Shown here: one piece after another, positions 35,029-44,656 of the stretch
How positions within the stretch are numbered: the first letter of the stretch is position 1
Layout of the letters: the number at the start of each line of letters is the position of its first letter
NCBI RefSeq assembly: GCF_900101455.1
Contig: NZ_FMZJ01000006.1
Location: 62,001 to 126,000 of the forward strand
DNA length: 64,000 bases
Reading direction: 5' to 3'
From: Sphingomonas sp. YR710
GTDB taxonomy: Bacteria > Pseudomonadota > Alphaproteobacteria > Sphingomonadales > Sphingomonadaceae
Translations under genes and position numbers: made by a program
The notes under the pieces: model-generated
The model's database searches: none
Told to the model about the DNA's origin: nothing
Seen by the model: only the letters and a program-made list of their open reading frames with translations

Positions 35029-36552
35029 TCAGCGCCGCATGAATTCGGGAGACGACAAAAATAGCGCGTTCCAGTCGCCATCATTGGCGGCTTGCGCCAG
35101 AGCGGTCCGGCTTTGCGCCGAAAGACCGGGCTGGACCGCGGCGACATAGGCCGACGATCGAAAATCGGGCGCCACCGCGCGCGGCTTTGCCGGATCGGCG
35201 GGCGTGAAGAAGCCGATATAGCCATGGGCGATCTTCTGGCCATATTCGAACCGCGCCGACATCTGCCCCGGTCCGCTCCACGCATCGGCCTCGAGCGGCC
35301 AGCCGTCGGGCGTGTCGCGCTGGAACAGGCCCTGGCCCAGCCCCGTGATCCAGTCTATCACCGCCGAAGGATTGTCGACCGGGCGATCGCCATAAGCCAG
35401 CCGGATCGACGACAGCACATAATGGACCGGATCCTTGAAGGCGTGGCCCAGCGACGCGCGGAACTCCGCCGAATCGAACAGGGTCTTGAGCACGGCCGCG
35501 ATATCGCCCTGGCTGCGCGTGAAGGTCGCGGCCATCCGCGCGGTGAGCGCGGGCGACGGCGCCGTGCCGAGGAAGAAGGTCGCGAGCTTGTCCGAAACAT
35601 GATGCGCCGTCGCGGGCGAGGCGGCGATCAGATCGAGCGCCTGTTCGACCTCGTCGAAGCGGCTTCCCTTGATGGCATGGCCGAGGAAGATCTTGTCGCC
35701 GAAATCGTGGCGCGCGGGATTGAATTCGAACAGGCCCGCGCGGCGATAAAGCGGCTGCCAGGCCGGTTTCAGCTTCGGATCGTCATGATTGAGGTTGATG
35801 CCGACGCCGGTCAAAATCCGCGCCAGTTCCTGCACGTCCTTCTGGCTATAGCCCGATCCGACCCCCATCGAGTGGAGCTCCATGATCTCGCGCGCGTAAT
35901 TCTCGTTGATATGCCCCGCCGCATTCTGGGCATTGTCCAGATAGCGCAGCATCGCCGGATGGCGCAGTGTCGCCTCCAGCAGGTCGCGAAAATGGCCCAG
36001 TGCATAGGGCCGGATCGCGCGATCCTCATAATCGCCGATCATCGGGCCGACATCGGCCTTGGCGGCAAAGACGCTGAAATGGTTCATCCAGAACCATGTC
36101 ATCTGCTCGCGCAGCTGATCCTGCCCGTACAGGCATCGCAGCGCGAGACGCATCATCGCCTGGCGCGAAAGCTGATCGCGGCGCTTGAAATAGGCCGCCT
36201 GTGCCGCCTGCTTCTGATCGGGATCGGCGATCGCGCGCGCCGCCTTGTTCTGCGCGTCCAGATCGACGACGATATCGGCTACCGGGCGCTGGCTGATCTC
36301 GAAGCCGGCGATTTGCGCCCGGACGGCCGGTGGCAGGCCGATGTCCGGCCCGGGATGCAACTGCTGCTCGATCCACCGCGCGGTGCCGGCATCATCCGCC
36401 CCCGATATCCCGGTCCGGGCGACGCCCCAGGTCAGGCGATTGGCCATGGCAAAAGGCGAAGGCGCGGCGGCGGACGAGGTGCCGCTGCTCAGAAGGGCCA
36501 GCATGACCCATCCGACGGGGCGCAACCTGTAAACGAGAGAAGCCGTCATCAA
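35029..36552 (-). CDS. DUF1800 exported protein
   Basis: 507 residues with a hydrophobic signal segment (VMLALLSSGTSSAAA). Family blocks: FAMANRLTWGVARTG, LREQMTWFWMNHFSVFAAKADV, ALGHFRDLLEATLRHPAMLRYLDNAQN, NENYAREIMELHSMGVGSGYSQKDVQELARILTG, HDFGDKIFLGHAIKG. It ends directly where the DUF1501 gene begins (adjacent, 0 gap), a pair common in bacteria but with no settled function; cell-envelope or polymer-related roles have been suggested. A long inverted repeat (36627-36780) lies upstream. Confidence 0.85.
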   Translation of the reverse strand: MMTASLVYRLRPVGWVMLALLSSGTSSAAAPSPFAMANRLTWGVARTGISGADDAGTARWIEQQLHPGPDIGLPPAVRAQIAGFEISQRPVADIVVDLDAQNKAARAIADPDQKQAAQAAYFKRRDQLSRQAMMRLALRCLYGQDQLREQMTWFWMNHFSVFAAKADVGPMIGDYEDRAIRPYALGHFRDLLEATLRHPAMLRYLDNAQNAAGHINENYAREIMELHSMGVGSGYSQKDVQELARILTGVGINLNHDDPKLKPAWQPLYRRAGLFEFNPARHDFGDKIFLGHAIKGSRFDEVEQALDLIAASPATAHHVSDKLATFFLGTAPSPALTARMAATFTRSQGDIAAVLKTLFDSAEFRASLGHAFKDPVHYVLSSIRLAYGDRPVDNPSAVIDWITGLGQGLFQRDTPDGWPLEADAWSGPGQMSARFEYGQKIAHGYIGFFTPADPAKPRAVAPDFRSSAYVAAVQPGLSAQSRTALAQAANDGDWNALFLSSPEFMRR

Positions 36553-36626
36553 CCGTGCCTCACCGGGCTAAAGCATCAAGCGCAAGATCCCGCCTGCTTT
36601 CGTCGTTCCGGCGAAGGCGCCATGGA

Positions 36627-36780
36627 CGCTGACTTTAGGTTTTTGCCTTCTCCCGCTTGCGGGAGAAGGTTGGATGAGGGTCTTTCTTCTTGTTCTTTTT
36701 CTGAGGTTCCGCCTGCAGAAGAAGGAAAGAAGACCCTCACCCAACCTTCTCCCGCAAGCGGGAGAGGGCTTAAGTCAGCG
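36627..36780. repeat. Long inverted repeat upstream of DUF1800 gene
   Basis: Left arm from 36627 (CGCTGACTTTAGG...) and right arm to 36780 are near reverse complements of about 55-60 bases with a roughly 35-base centre; inside each arm is CTTCTCCCGC/GCGGGAGAAG, itself palindromic. The neighbouring 36553-36920 interval contains no gene I can support. Confidence 0.75.
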
Positions 36781-36920
36781 CCTATGGTGCCTGCACCAGC
36801 GTGGCGGCGTTGCATCGCGCTTTGTGCTCAACACTATAATGCCAGTGAAATGACATGCCGATCATGTCCTGAGACTGAACGGCTTTCCCCGGAAGTGCGC
36901 CAAAAATCGGCTCGCGGCCA

Positions 36921-36980
36921 TCAAACACCACGCCGCAGTGACAATTTCGGCACCTGCCCGCTGCGCTGGAGCGCCGCGCC
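36921..36980. repeat. Direct repeat of ppk 3' end (distal copy)
   Basis: 60 bases, 58 identical to 37624-37683, the last 20 codons of ppk (stop codon included). The two differences fall at third codon positions (GTG/GTA and TCA/TCG), both silent. This copy lies about 640 bases from the true end of ppk and brackets the BrnT/BrnA module, as an integration into a gene 3' end would leave. Confidence 0.8.
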
Positions 36981-37069
36981 ATCCGAAAGGGCCTGCACAT
37001 AGCGTACCGGCGCCGTCGAAAAGGGGCTCGTTCACTCAAAAAAAATAGCAAATTGTAACGCCAAAAAAA

Positions 37070-37101
37070 TTGACATCGCGGCGAACAAATTGTAGTTACA
37101 A
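37070..37101 (+). promoter_or_regulatory. brnTA promoter with overlapping palindrome
   Basis: TTGACA at 37070-37075 is a good -35. The palindrome TTGTA-GT-TACAA at 37090-37101 sits at the -10 side, five bases before the brnT start. BrnA antitoxins are known to repress their own operons, so this is a likely BrnA operator. Confidence 0.5.
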
Positions 37102-37105
37102 GTTC

Positions 37106-37375
37106 ATGGCCATCGAATTTGACAGCGCCAAAGACGAAGCGAACATCGCCAAACACGGCATCAGCCTCGCCTTCGGTGTCCGCTTGTTCGAAGATCCCCG
37201 GCACCTGTTGATCCGCACCTTTCGCGAGATCGATGGCGAAACCCGGATCAAGGTTGTCGGCATGGTCGACAGCAAGCTCTATACCGCCGTGCATGTGCTG
37301 CGCGGCTCGGCGGTTCGGTTCATTTCGGTAAGGAGAAGCAACGATGGCGAAGAACGTGCCTATTATCGCGCTTAA
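37106..37375 (+). CDS. brnT: BrnT-family ribonuclease toxin
   Basis: 89 residues; type II toxin that cleaves RNA. Family opening FDSAKDEANIAKHGISLAF, then RIKVVGMVDSKLYTAVHVL and FISVRRSNDGEERAYY, match BrnT well. ATG 37106 is preferred to 37070, which lies in the promoter. It overlaps brnA by 32 bases. The module is bracketed by the ppk-end repeat, so is mobile or recently acquired. Confidence 0.85.
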   Translation: MAIEFDSAKDEANIAKHGISLAFGVRLFEDPRHLLIRTFREIDGETRIKVVGMVDSKLYTAVHVLRGSAVRFISVRRSNDGEERAYYRA

Positions 37376-37598
37376 GGCGGACCCGAGCGATCCGGATGAT
37401 TTCGACGTTACCGAAGAGGAACTGCAAGCCGCGCTTGCGGAACGCCGCAGGCGTGGCCCGCAGAAGGCCGCAACTAAGGAACAGGTGACGATACGCCTCG
37501 ATCATGACGTGATCGAACATTTCCGCGCCGCCGGGCCGGGATGGCAATCGCGGGTGAATGCCGCACTTCGTTCGGTGGCGGGCCTGCGTAATCGGTAG
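37344..37598 (+). CDS. brnA: BrnA-family antitoxin
   Basis: 84 residues: acidic N-terminal segment (DPSDPDDFDVTEEELQAALAERRRRG) for toxin binding and C-terminal ribbon-helix-helix-like QVTIRLDHDVIEHFRAAGPGWQSRVNAALR for DNA binding. The gene follows brnT by overlap, the usual toxin-first order of this family. Neutralises BrnT and autoregulates. Confidence 0.85.
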   Translation: MAKNVPIIALKADPSDPDDFDVTEEELQAALAERRRRGPQKAATKEQVTIRLDHDVIEHFRAAGPGWQSRVNAALRSVAGLRNR

Positions 37599-37623
37599 CC
37601 TCGCACAGCTTCGCCTGAGGTTG

Positions 37624-37683
37624 TCAAACACCACGCCGCAGCGACAATTTCGGTACCTGCCCGCTGCGCTGGAGCGCCGCGCC
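37624..37683. repeat. Direct repeat of ppk 3' end (native copy)
   Basis: The last 20 codons and stop of ppk. Partner of 36921-36980. Presumed attachment-like core of the insertion; the ppk stop begins exactly at 37624. Confidence 0.75.
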
Positions 37684-39795
37684 CCGGCCCGACAGCGACG
37701 GGTTGGTCATGAAATAGCGGTGCAGGTTGAACGGCCGTTTGCCGGGCGTGATCCGCTCATAATTGCCATCGGGCAGCAGCCGCCAGCTCTGTTCGTCGTC
37801 GATCAGATTGGCGACCATCACCTGATCGAGCACCTGCGCATGCACCGTCGCATTTTCGATCGGCAGCAGATATTCGACGCGCCGATCGAAATTGCGCGGC
37901 ATCCAGTCCGCCGAGGAGATCAGCACCTTTGCGTCGCGGTTCGGCAAAGCGGCGCCGTTGCCGAAGCAGACGATCCGGCTATGCTCGAGAAAGCGGCCGA
38001 CCACCGATTTGACCCGGATATTGTCGGACAGCCCAGGAACGCCGGGCCGCAGGCAGCAGATGCCGCGCACGATCAGATCGATCTGCACCCCCGCCGCGCT
38101 CGCGCGGTACAGTTTTTCGATGATCGCCGGATCGACGAGCGAATTCATCTTTGCCCAGATCGCCGCCTCGCGCCCTGCCCGCGCATGATCGATCTCTGCA
38201 TCGATCAGGTCGCACAGCCGGTCGCGCAGGCCATGCGGCGACATCGTGAGCAGTTCGAGCTGCTGCGGCTCGACATAGCCGGTGATGTAGTTGAACAGTT
38301 GCGCGGCATCGCGGCCGGCGCGCGGATCGGCGGTAAAGAAGCTCAGATCAGTGTAGATCCGCGCGGTGATCGGGTGATAATTGCCGGTCCCGAAATGGCA
38401 ATAGGTGCGATAGGTCGTGCCCTCGCGCCGGACCACCATCGACACCTTGGCGTGGGTCTTCCAGTCGATAAAGCCATAGACCACCTGCACGCCCGCGCGT
38501 TCGAGCTGCGACGCCCACAACAGATTCTGCTCTTCGTCGAACCGCGCCTTGAGCTCGACCACCGCCGTCACCGACTTGCCGGCCTCGGCCGCATCGACCA
38601 GCGCCCGGATGATCGCCGATTGCTTGCCCGCGCGATAGAGCGTCTGCTTGATCGCCACCACGTCCGGATCGAGCGCCGCCTGCTTCAGGAAGGCGATCAC
38701 CACTTCGAACGTCTCATAGGGATGGTGGACGATAAGGTCCTTCGATCGGATCGCCGCGAAGCAGTCTCCACCATGCTCGCGCACCCGTTCGGGGAAGCGC
38801 GGCGAGAAGGCCGGGAATTTGAGGTCGGCGCGATCTTCCTCGACGAGTTGTTCGAGATCGGCGACGCCCAGGAACGCGCCGGATTCGGATACGATCGCAT
38901 CGACGGCATCGATCTGGTCGCGCACCAGCGCCTTGAGATCTTCGGGCATGCCGGCTTCGAGCTTGAGCCGGATCACCCGCCCCTTCCGGCGGCGCTTGAT
39001 CGCGGTCATATAATAGCGGACGAGATCCTCGGCCTCTTCCTCGACCTCGATATCGCTGTCGCGGATGATCCGGAAGGCGCCCCGCCCCTCCACCGTATAG
39101 CCTGGAAAAAGCACCGGCGTGAAATAGCGGATCATCGTCTCGATCGCGATATAGCGCGCCGGATCGCCCTTCAGCCGCACGAAACGCGGCAAGGTGGTCG
39201 GCACCATCAGCAGTTCGAGGATCTGCATCCCGTCCGACTTGCGGGTCAGATCGAACAACAGGCTGAAGCCCTTGTTCGGGATGAACGGAAACGGGTGCGC
39301 GGGATCGAGCGCCTGCGGGGTCAGAACAGGGAAGATCTGCTCGCGGAAATGCGCCTCGAGCCATATGGCATCCTCGCCGCCGATCTCGGTCTCGTCGAGC
39401 ACATGGATTCCGGCGTCGGCCAGCTCGCGCCGGATCACGTCCCACACGTCCTGCTGCGCGGCCATCAGGCGATCGGCGCGCTCGACGATCGCATCGAGCT
39501 GCTGCGCCACCGTCAGCCCGTCGGGCGAGAGCGTATCGACGCCTTCGAGCAACTGCCCCTTCAGGCCCGCCACGCGCACCATGAAGAATTCGTCGAGATT
39601 GTTGCCCGATATCGAAAGAAACCGCAGCCGTTCGAGCAGCGGATGCGCCGGATTGCAGGCTTCGTCGAGCACCCTCTGGTTGAACGCCAGCCAGCTTTGT
39701 TCGCGATTGAAATAGCGCTCGCTCAGGCTGATCGGATCGTTCGGCGCGATATTGCCGACCAGCTCTTCTTCCAGATGAGGTTCAATATGGTCCAT
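37624..39795 (-). CDS. ppk: Polyphosphate kinase 1
   Basis: 723 residues; makes polyphosphate from ATP. N-terminal [22 protein letters not shown] and [24 protein letters not shown] are hallmarks. The catalytic His449 ([10 protein letters not shown]) and His467 (CHFGTGNYH) match E. coli His435 and His454. Cytoplasmic, membrane-associated. The gene is downstream of hda, and its 3' end is the presumed integration point for brnTA. The stop at 37624-37626 lies exactly at the repeat edge. Confidence 0.95.
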   Translation of the reverse strand: MDHIEPHLEEELVGNIAPNDPISLSERYFNREQSWLAFNQRVLDEACNPAHPLLERLRFLSISGNNLDEFFMVRVAGLKGQLLEGVDTLSPDGLTVAQQLDAIVERADRLMAAQQDVWDVIRRELADAGIHVLDETEIGGEDAIWLEAHFREQIFPVLTPQALDPAHPFPFIPNKGFSLLFDLTRKSDGMQILELLMVPTTLPRFVRLKGDPARYIAIETMIRYFTPVLFPGYTVEGRGAFRIIRDSDIEVEEEAEDLVRYYMTAIKRRRKGRVIRLKLEAGMPEDLKALVRDQIDAVDAIVSESGAFLGVADLEQLVEEDRADLKFPAFSPRFPERVREHGGDCFAAIRSKDLIVHHPYETFEVVIAFLKQAALDPDVVAIKQTLYRAGKQSAIIRALVDAAEAGKSVTAVVELKARFDEEQNLLWASQLERAGVQVVYGFIDWKTHAKVSMVVRREGTTYRTYCHFGTGNYHPITARIYTDLSFFTADPRAGRDAAQLFNYITGYVEPQQLELLTMSPHGLRDRLCDLIDAEIDHARAGREAAIWAKMNSLVDPAIIEKLYRASAAGVQIDLIVRGICCLRPGVPGLSDNIRVKSVVGRFLEHSRIVCFGNGAALPNRDAKVLISSADWMPRNFDRRVEYLLPIENATVHAQVLDQVMVANLIDDEQSWRLLPDGNYERITPGKRPFNLHRYFMTNPSLSGRGAALQRSGQVPKLSLRRGV

Positions 39796-39816
39796 CGGGA
39801 CAGTTTAGAGCAATAT

Positions 39817-40425
39817 TTATGAATCGTCGATGACACCGATGGCGGCCAGCGCCATTCGTCCGATCGGCACCGTGATCCGCTGGCGCCGTTCGAGCGCGAG
39901 CTCGTCGATCGCATCGACCACCCTTCCCACCGCGACATAGCTCCGCTCGATCCGCGGCACGAGATAGCGGATCACTTCGGACGGCGCGTTCAATCCGCGC
40001 GCGATCAGCAGCTTTTCGATCAGCCCGCCGATCAGGACGGTATCGGGATCGCCAATGATGGCCTGTGGGGTGGCAAGCAGGCGCGATCGCAGATCGGGCA
40101 GGCGGATCGACCAATGCGCCGGCGGGGCATCGGCGACCAGCAGCAGCGGCTTGCGATCGGCCTGCGCGGCGTTCCAGGCGTGAAACAGCGCCTCTTCATT
40201 GTGGCGATCGGCATTGTCGATCAATCGCCCCCCGGTCTTGGCGGCAAAGATCCGGCCGAGCAGGCTGCGGCCCGATTTGCGCGGGCCGGTCAGCACCGAT
40301 GCCATCACCGGCCACAAGGCCCAATGTTCGAGATGACGGACGGCGAGCCGGTTGGCATCGGAAACGATGAAATCGCGCTCGTCCTCATCCGCCGGCCATG
40401 CGAAGGGCAGCGCGATCTGGCTCAC
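39817..40425 (-). CDS. hda: Hda-type DnaA-related protein
   Basis: 202 residues from GTG 40425; this GTG is inside the last codon of the DUF2066 gene (GTGA overlap), and the residues before it in the frame are not conserved. ALPFAWPADEDERDFIVSDANRLAVRHLE, a degraded Walker A (GPRKSGRS), LLLVADAPPAHW, RLLATPQAIIGDPD and C-terminal GRVVDAIDELALERRQRITVPIGR match the alphaproteobacterial Hda/DnaA-like group. It works in regulatory inactivation of DnaA (stimulates ATP hydrolysis on DnaA). ppk follows 21 bases downstream. Confidence 0.85.
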   Translation of the reverse strand: MSQIALPFAWPADEDERDFIVSDANRLAVRHLEHWALWPVMASVLTGPRKSGRSLLGRIFAAKTGGRLIDNADRHNEEALFHAWNAAQADRKPLLLVADAPPAHWSIRLPDLRSRLLATPQAIIGDPDTVLIGGLIEKLLIARGLNAPSEVIRYLVPRIERSYVAVGRVVDAIDELALERRQRITVPIGRMALAAIGVIDDS

Positions 40426-41654
40426 TGGGGCTTTTGCCCCGCCGCTTCGGCCCGCCGGATACGCAGGCCGCCGCCGGCATCCTCGACCCGCCATCCGCGC
40501 GCCGCCAGTGCCTCGCGCAGCGCCGCCGCCGGCCCCGAAAAGCCGATGCGCAGGATCGAAACCCCGCCGATGGCGAGGCTCTCGGTCTGCACCGTCGTGA
40601 CGCCGGCCATCGCCTTGATCCCGCCCTCGATATTGCGAAGCGCAGCAACATCGGGCGTATCGACCTGAATGCTGATATTGGTGGCGGCCGCCGCCGCCAT
40701 CTGCTGGAGGACATCGTCGATGCCGTTCGCCTCGCTGGCCGGGAGCGCAGGCGCCTCGGCGACCAGCGACTTGTCGGCGCGCAGCGCACCATCCTGCAGT
40801 GCCTGCGTATAGGCCGCGTCGATCTTGGCGGCGCCCTCATCGAGCATCGCGGCAAGCCCGTCGGCATTATCCGAATGGAGCGTGAAGCCGGTGACGACGG
40901 TACCATCCGGCCCATGGCGCGCCACGAACCGGCCGATCACCGGGCCGCCCGGCCATTGCCGGTACAAGGTCACTTCGGGCACGACGATATCGGCCGCGCC
41001 ATATTGATCGAGCAGCATCCGCCACCAGGCGCGCCCGGGCCGCCTTGTCTGCGCCATGTTGAGCAGCACCGGATCGGCGCCGGTGCCCGATACGCGGACA
41101 TAGTCGACCGGGCTGTTGCCCGAACGGAAGCGCGCCCACGCCTTCTGCCAGTCGGTCCGCACCTCGAAGCTCTGCGGCGCATTGCCGTTCCATTCGACCG
41201 GGATCAGCAGCATCGGCGCTGACCGCTGCATCGTGCCCTTCACGCCGAGCAGTTCGCCGGCCCGCGCGCGATCGAACAAGACCCCCAGGCTGGCGATATA
41301 GCGGTTCGGCCCGATCTGTTCCTTTTCGACGACGATGGCACTCGCGATCGAATCGAGCGTCGAATCGGGCAGGGTCGGCGCATTCTCGATCGGCTTGGCG
41401 TTGACCCGCGCCCACAGCATCTTCCAGCCCTTGCGCTGCGCCTCCCGCCAGCCGCCCGACCGCGCGGCATCGGCGGTGCGCGACTCGACATCGACATGGA
41501 CGCCGCTCACTTCATAACTGCCGGAACCGTCGATTGGGGCTACTCCGCGCAGGTCGGCATGTTCGAGTTGCGCCCACAAGGCCCCTGCCCCGCAGAGCGC
41601 GAGGGCAAGAATCGCAGCAGGAAGGGGACGGAAAAGGCGGTCGGTGATGGTCAC
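40422..41654 (-). CDS. DUF2066-type exported protein
   Basis: 410 residues if GTG 41654 is used; the frame continues upstream past an ATG at 41717 inside the purM start region, which is unlikely. Hydrophobic signal [22 protein letters not shown]. Middle has [32 protein letters not shown] and [48 protein letters not shown], as in DUF2066 proteins, whose function is unknown and which often sit next to hda and purM. Translationally coupled to hda. Confidence 0.8.
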   Translation of the reverse strand: MTITDRLFRPLPAAILALALCGAGALWAQLEHADLRGVAPIDGSGSYEVSGVHVDVESRTADAARSGGWREAQRKGWKMLWARVNAKPIENAPTLPDSTLDSIASAIVVEKEQIGPNRYIASLGVLFDRARAGELLGVKGTMQRSAPMLLIPVEWNGNAPQSFEVRTDWQKAWARFRSGNSPVDYVRVSGTGADPVLLNMAQTRRPGRAWWRMLLDQYGAADIVVPEVTLYRQWPGGPVIGRFVARHGPDGTVVTGFTLHSDNADGLAAMLDEGAAKIDAAYTQALQDGALRADKSLVAEAPALPASEANGIDDVLQQMAAAAATNISIQVDTPDVAALRNIEGGIKAMAGVTTVQTESLAIGGVSILRIGFSGPAAALREALAARGWRVEDAGGGLRIRRAEAAGQKPQ

Positions 41655-41715
41655 GATCGCCTTTTGGCGACTTGGGCGTGGAAATCCAAGCGCGATGTGG
41701 CTAGGCGCATCATCC

Positions 41716-42822
41716 ATGACCGACCAGAACGAAAAACCCGAAACCTACACCTATGCCAAGGCCGGCGTTTCGATCGCCGCTGGCAACGCATTGGTGAAAG
41801 CCATCGCTCCGCTCGCCAAGGCCACGCGCCGGCCCGGCGCCGATGCCGATCTGGGGGGCTTTGGCGGCTTCTTCGATCTGCGCGCGGCGGGCTATACCGA
41901 TCCTTTGCTGGTCGCCGCCAATGATGGCGTCGGCACCAAGCTCAAGCTCGCGATCGACAGCGATCGCCATGACGGCGTCGGCATCGATCTGGTCGCGATG
42001 TGCGTCAACGATCTGATCGTCCAGGGCGCCGAGCCGCTTTTCTTCCTCGATTATTTCGCAACCGGCCGGCTGGTCGGCGGCGTCGCCGAGCGCGTGATCG
42101 CCGGCATCGCCGAGGGCTGCAAGATCGCCGGCTGCGCGCTGATCGGCGGCGAAACCGCCGAGATGCCCGGCATGTATGCCGATGGCGACTATGATCTGGC
42201 CGGCTTCTGCGTCGGCGCGGTCGAGCGCGATCAGGCACTGACCGGAAACAAGGTCGAGGCCGGCGACGTGATCCTTGGCCTCGCCTCGTCCGGCGTCCAT
42301 TCGAACGGCTTCTCGCTGGTCCGCCGGCTCGCCGCCGATCGCGGCTGGAAGCTCAACCGCCCGGCCCTGTTCGATCAGGACATGCTGCTGATCGAGGCGC
42401 TGCTCGCGCCGACCCGCATCTATGTGAAGTCGCTGCTGCCGCTCGTCCGCTCGGGCAAGGTGCGCGCGATGGCGCATATCACCGGCGGCGGCCTGCTCGA
42501 AAATATCCCGCGCGTGCTGCCCGATCATCTCCACGCCGATGTCGATGCCGATCTTTGGGAACAGCCGCGGCTGATGGCGTTCCTCCAGGCGCAGGGCAAT
42601 ATCGAGCCCGAGGAAATGGCGCGCACCTTCAACTGCGGTGTCGGTATGGCCGTGATCGTCGCCGAAGCCGATGCCGCCGCTGTCAGCGCGGCACTGGTCG
42701 ACGCCGGCGAAACCGTGTTCACGATCGGCAGCATATCGGAACGGGCCAAGGGCTGCACCGTCAAGGGCAGCACCGAGACATGGAGCGCCCGCGCGCCCTG
42801 GTCTGCCACGCATAACGGCTGA
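41716..42822 (+). CDS. purM: Phosphoribosylformylglycinamidine cyclo-ligase (AIR synthetase)
   Basis: 368 residues; converts FGAM and ATP to AIR in purine synthesis. Opening [20 protein letters not shown], then [88 protein letters not shown], and [16 protein letters not shown]: all PurM marks. ATG 41716 preferred to 41644, where an in-frame start overlaps the opposite gene. Separated from purN by a 146-base repeat. Confidence 0.95.
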   Translation: MTDQNEKPETYTYAKAGVSIAAGNALVKAIAPLAKATRRPGADADLGGFGGFFDLRAAGYTDPLLVAANDGVGTKLKLAIDSDRHDGVGIDLVAMCVNDLIVQGAEPLFFLDYFATGRLVGGVAERVIAGIAEGCKIAGCALIGGETAEMPGMYADGDYDLAGFCVGAVERDQALTGNKVEAGDVILGLASSGVHSNGFSLVRRLAADRGWKLNRPALFDQDMLLIEALLAPTRIYVKSLLPLVRSGKVRAMAHITGGGLLENIPRVLPDHLHADVDADLWEQPRLMAFLQAQGNIEPEEMARTFNCGVGMAVIVAEADAAAVSAALVDAGETVFTIGSISERAKGCTVKGSTETWSARAPWSATHNG

Positions 42823-42853
42823 GCGGTTTGGGCACGAACACGTTTCTCTCCAA

Positions 42854-42999
42854 TCCTCCCCCGCCAGGGGGAGGTGTCAGCCAAAGGCTGACGGAGGGGG
42901 AGGACGGCGGCGCATTTGAAGGGGAGGCGCACGACAACCATTGGTCTCGGTCCGCCCCCTCCGTCGCCTATGGCGCCACCTCCCCCTGGCGGGGGAGGA
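42854..42999. repeat. Nested palindromic intergenic repeat, copy A
   Basis: 146 bases, starting TCCTCCCCCGCCAGGGGGAG and ending with the complementary outer arm. The CAGCCAAAGGCTG inner hairpin and GGCGCCACC/ACCTCCCCC arms make nested palindromes. Similar to 52921-53068; related smaller units at 28628-28649 and 58561-58692. Probably a terminator/REP-like unit between purM and purN. Confidence 0.8.
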
Positions 43000-43012
43000 C
43001 TGAGGAAGCAAG

Positions 43013-43591
43013 ATGATGACCAAGGCCAAAATCGGCATCCTGATCTCCGGTCGCGGCAGCAATATGGAGGCGATCATCGCCGCCGCGCGCGCTGACGACT
43101 GCCCGTATGAGATCGTACTGGTCGCCTCGAACAACCCCGAAGCCGCCGGCCTCGCCACCGCGCGAGCAGCCGGGATCGCGACCTTCGCGCATCCGCACAC
43201 GGGCATGAAGCGCGCCGAGTTCGACCAGCTGATCGATGCGCAACTCCGCGCGGCCGGCGTCGAATATATCGCGCTCGCCGGCTATATGCGGATCCTGTCC
43301 GAAGCCTTTATCGATGGCTGGGCCGGTCGCATCCTCAACATCCACCCGTCGCTGCTCCCCAAATATAAGGGCCTCGATACCCATGGCCGCGCGATCGAAG
43401 CGGGCGATCCGGCCGGCGGCTGCTCGGTGCACATCGTCACGGCGACGCTCGATGACGGGCCGGTGCTCGCGCAGGCCGAGGTGCCGATCCTGCCCGGCGA
43501 CACGCCGGAGAGCCTTGCCGATCGCGTGCTCGTCGAAGAGCACCGCCTTTATCCCGCCACGCTCGCATCCTATATCCGCTCCACACACTGA
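43013..43591 (+). CDS. purN: Phosphoribosylglycinamide formyltransferase
   Basis: 192 residues; formylates GAR with 10-formyl-THF. GRGSNMEAII near the N-terminus, YIALAGYMRILSEAFI, NIHPSLLPKYKGLDTHGRAIEAGD (catalytic Asn/His) and TLDDGPVLAQAEVPI (catalytic Asp region) are all present. GAGGAAGC precedes the double ATG; first used. Confidence 0.93.
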   Translation: MMTKAKIGILISGRGSNMEAIIAAARADDCPYEIVLVASNNPEAAGLATARAAGIATFAHPHTGMKRAEFDQLIDAQLRAAGVEYIALAGYMRILSEAFIDGWAGRILNIHPSLLPKYKGLDTHGRAIEAGDPAGGCSVHIVTATLDDGPVLAQAEVPILPGDTPESLADRVLVEEHRLYPATLASYIRSTH

Positions 43592-43601
43592 GGAGCGCCT
43601 G

Positions 43602-44240
43602 ATGGCGGATATCGAGACACCAGCGCAGGCAGCCGAGGCCGCAGCCGTCCGGCGCCGCTGGATCAATCTGGGCGAGATATTGGCGGTTGTCGCCGTGCTG
43701 ATCTCGGCGCTGACCTTGTGGAACAGCTATTCGGACCGCCGCGACAGCAGGGCCGACAAGGCGCAGGAAGACGCCCATGCGAAGGTGAAGGCCCGTACGC
43801 TCGTGCTGAAGGCCACGCCCGAAAAGGATGGCGACCGGCTGGCGATCACCGCACATGGCGATCAGGCGATCGAGGGCCAGACGATCCGCTTCCCAACCGC
43901 ATTGGGCCTCGATCCCGTCGACACCACGAGCCCGCGCATCGAACAGAGCTGGTTCGCCAGCGGCCTTAAATCCGCCCGCAAGGCGGCCGGTGAAACCGCC
44001 GAGGGCCGCGGCGACCAGAGGCTGCCGGTCGCGGTCACCACGCGCTATTATGTCGACGGCGCGATGACCGAGGATACCGCGCTCTACGACATCGGCTATG
44101 CGACCGAAGGCCATTTCCTGATGGGCACGTCGGTGCGGCTGCGCGGCCTGTCGCTGATCGAGCATGTGTCGGCCAAGGCAGCCCCTGCCCGGGTCGACGC
44201 GATCTGGAAGGCGCGCCACCCGAAAAAGCCCGACGCATGA
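43602..44240 (+). CDS. Membrane-anchored protein of unknown function
   Basis: 212 residues from ATG 43602, 10 bases after purN with GAGGAGC. One transmembrane helix near residues 25-43 (LGEILAVVAVLISALTLWNSY) preceded by a cytoplasmic charged stretch, then a soluble region with no known fold. Often found next to purN in sphingomonads, by my reading. Ends with a 4-base overlap of the next gene. Confidence 0.65.
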   Translation: MADIETPAQAAEAAAVRRRWINLGEILAVVAVLISALTLWNSYSDRRDSRADKAQEDAHAKVKARTLVLKATPEKDGDRLAITAHGDQAIEGQTIRFPTALGLDPVDTTSPRIEQSWFASGLKSARKAAGETAEGRGDQRLPVAVTTRYYVDGAMTEDTALYDIGYATEGHFLMGTSVRLRGLSLIEHVSAKAAPARVDAIWKARHPKKPDA

Positions 44241-44614
44241 CGATCGACGCGACCGCCCTCCACGCGCGCATCGCCGAACTCGCTCTGGCTCTGCCCGAGG
44301 CGAGCGAGAAACTCTCGCACGGATCGGCCTCGTTCCAGGTCGCGGGCAAGAAGATGTTCGCTTATTTCCTCCACGATCATCATGGCGACGGCATCACCTC
44401 GGTCTGCGTGAAGACCAGCGGGCTCGAGGAACAGGCGATGCTGATCGAGGCCGATCCCAACATCTATTACCGCCCGGCTTATATCGCGCATCAGGGCTGG
44501 ATCGGCCTGCGCCTCGATCAAGGGGAGCCCGATTGGTACCAGGTGGCGCACCGGTTGGCGGTTAGCTGGCAGTTAGCGGCGCCGAAGAGGCTGGCGGCGA
44601 TGATGGGGGTTTGA
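44237..44614 (+). CDS. MmcQ/YjbR-family protein
   Basis: 125 residues, ATGA overlap upstream. Family marks: ALALPEASEKLSHGSASFQVAGKKMFAYFL, SVCVKTSGLEEQAMLI, and YRPAYIAHQGWIGLRLDQGEPDWYQVAHRLAVSWQLAAPKRLAA. CyaY-like/MmcQ fold, described as DNA-binding, no fixed role known. Confidence 0.85.
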   Translation: MTIDATALHARIAELALALPEASEKLSHGSASFQVAGKKMFAYFLHDHHGDGITSVCVKTSGLEEQAMLIEADPNIYYRPAYIAHQGWIGLRLDQGEPDWYQVAHRLAVSWQLAAPKRLAAMMGV

Positions 44615-44656
44615 GGTAAGAAAATCGGAATCCATCGCCTGCGGAAGCCAGCTCGA

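Noticed and set aside
35092-37002. Plus-strand open frame opposite DUF1800 gene and across the inverted repeat
   Set aside because: Composition is shadow-like and it crosses a repeat and a decayed ppk-end copy.
37558-39822. Long plus-strand open frame (754 codons) opposite ppk
   Set aside because: ppk has full family motifs and catalytic histidines; the opposite frame is Arg/His/Leu-rich shadow.
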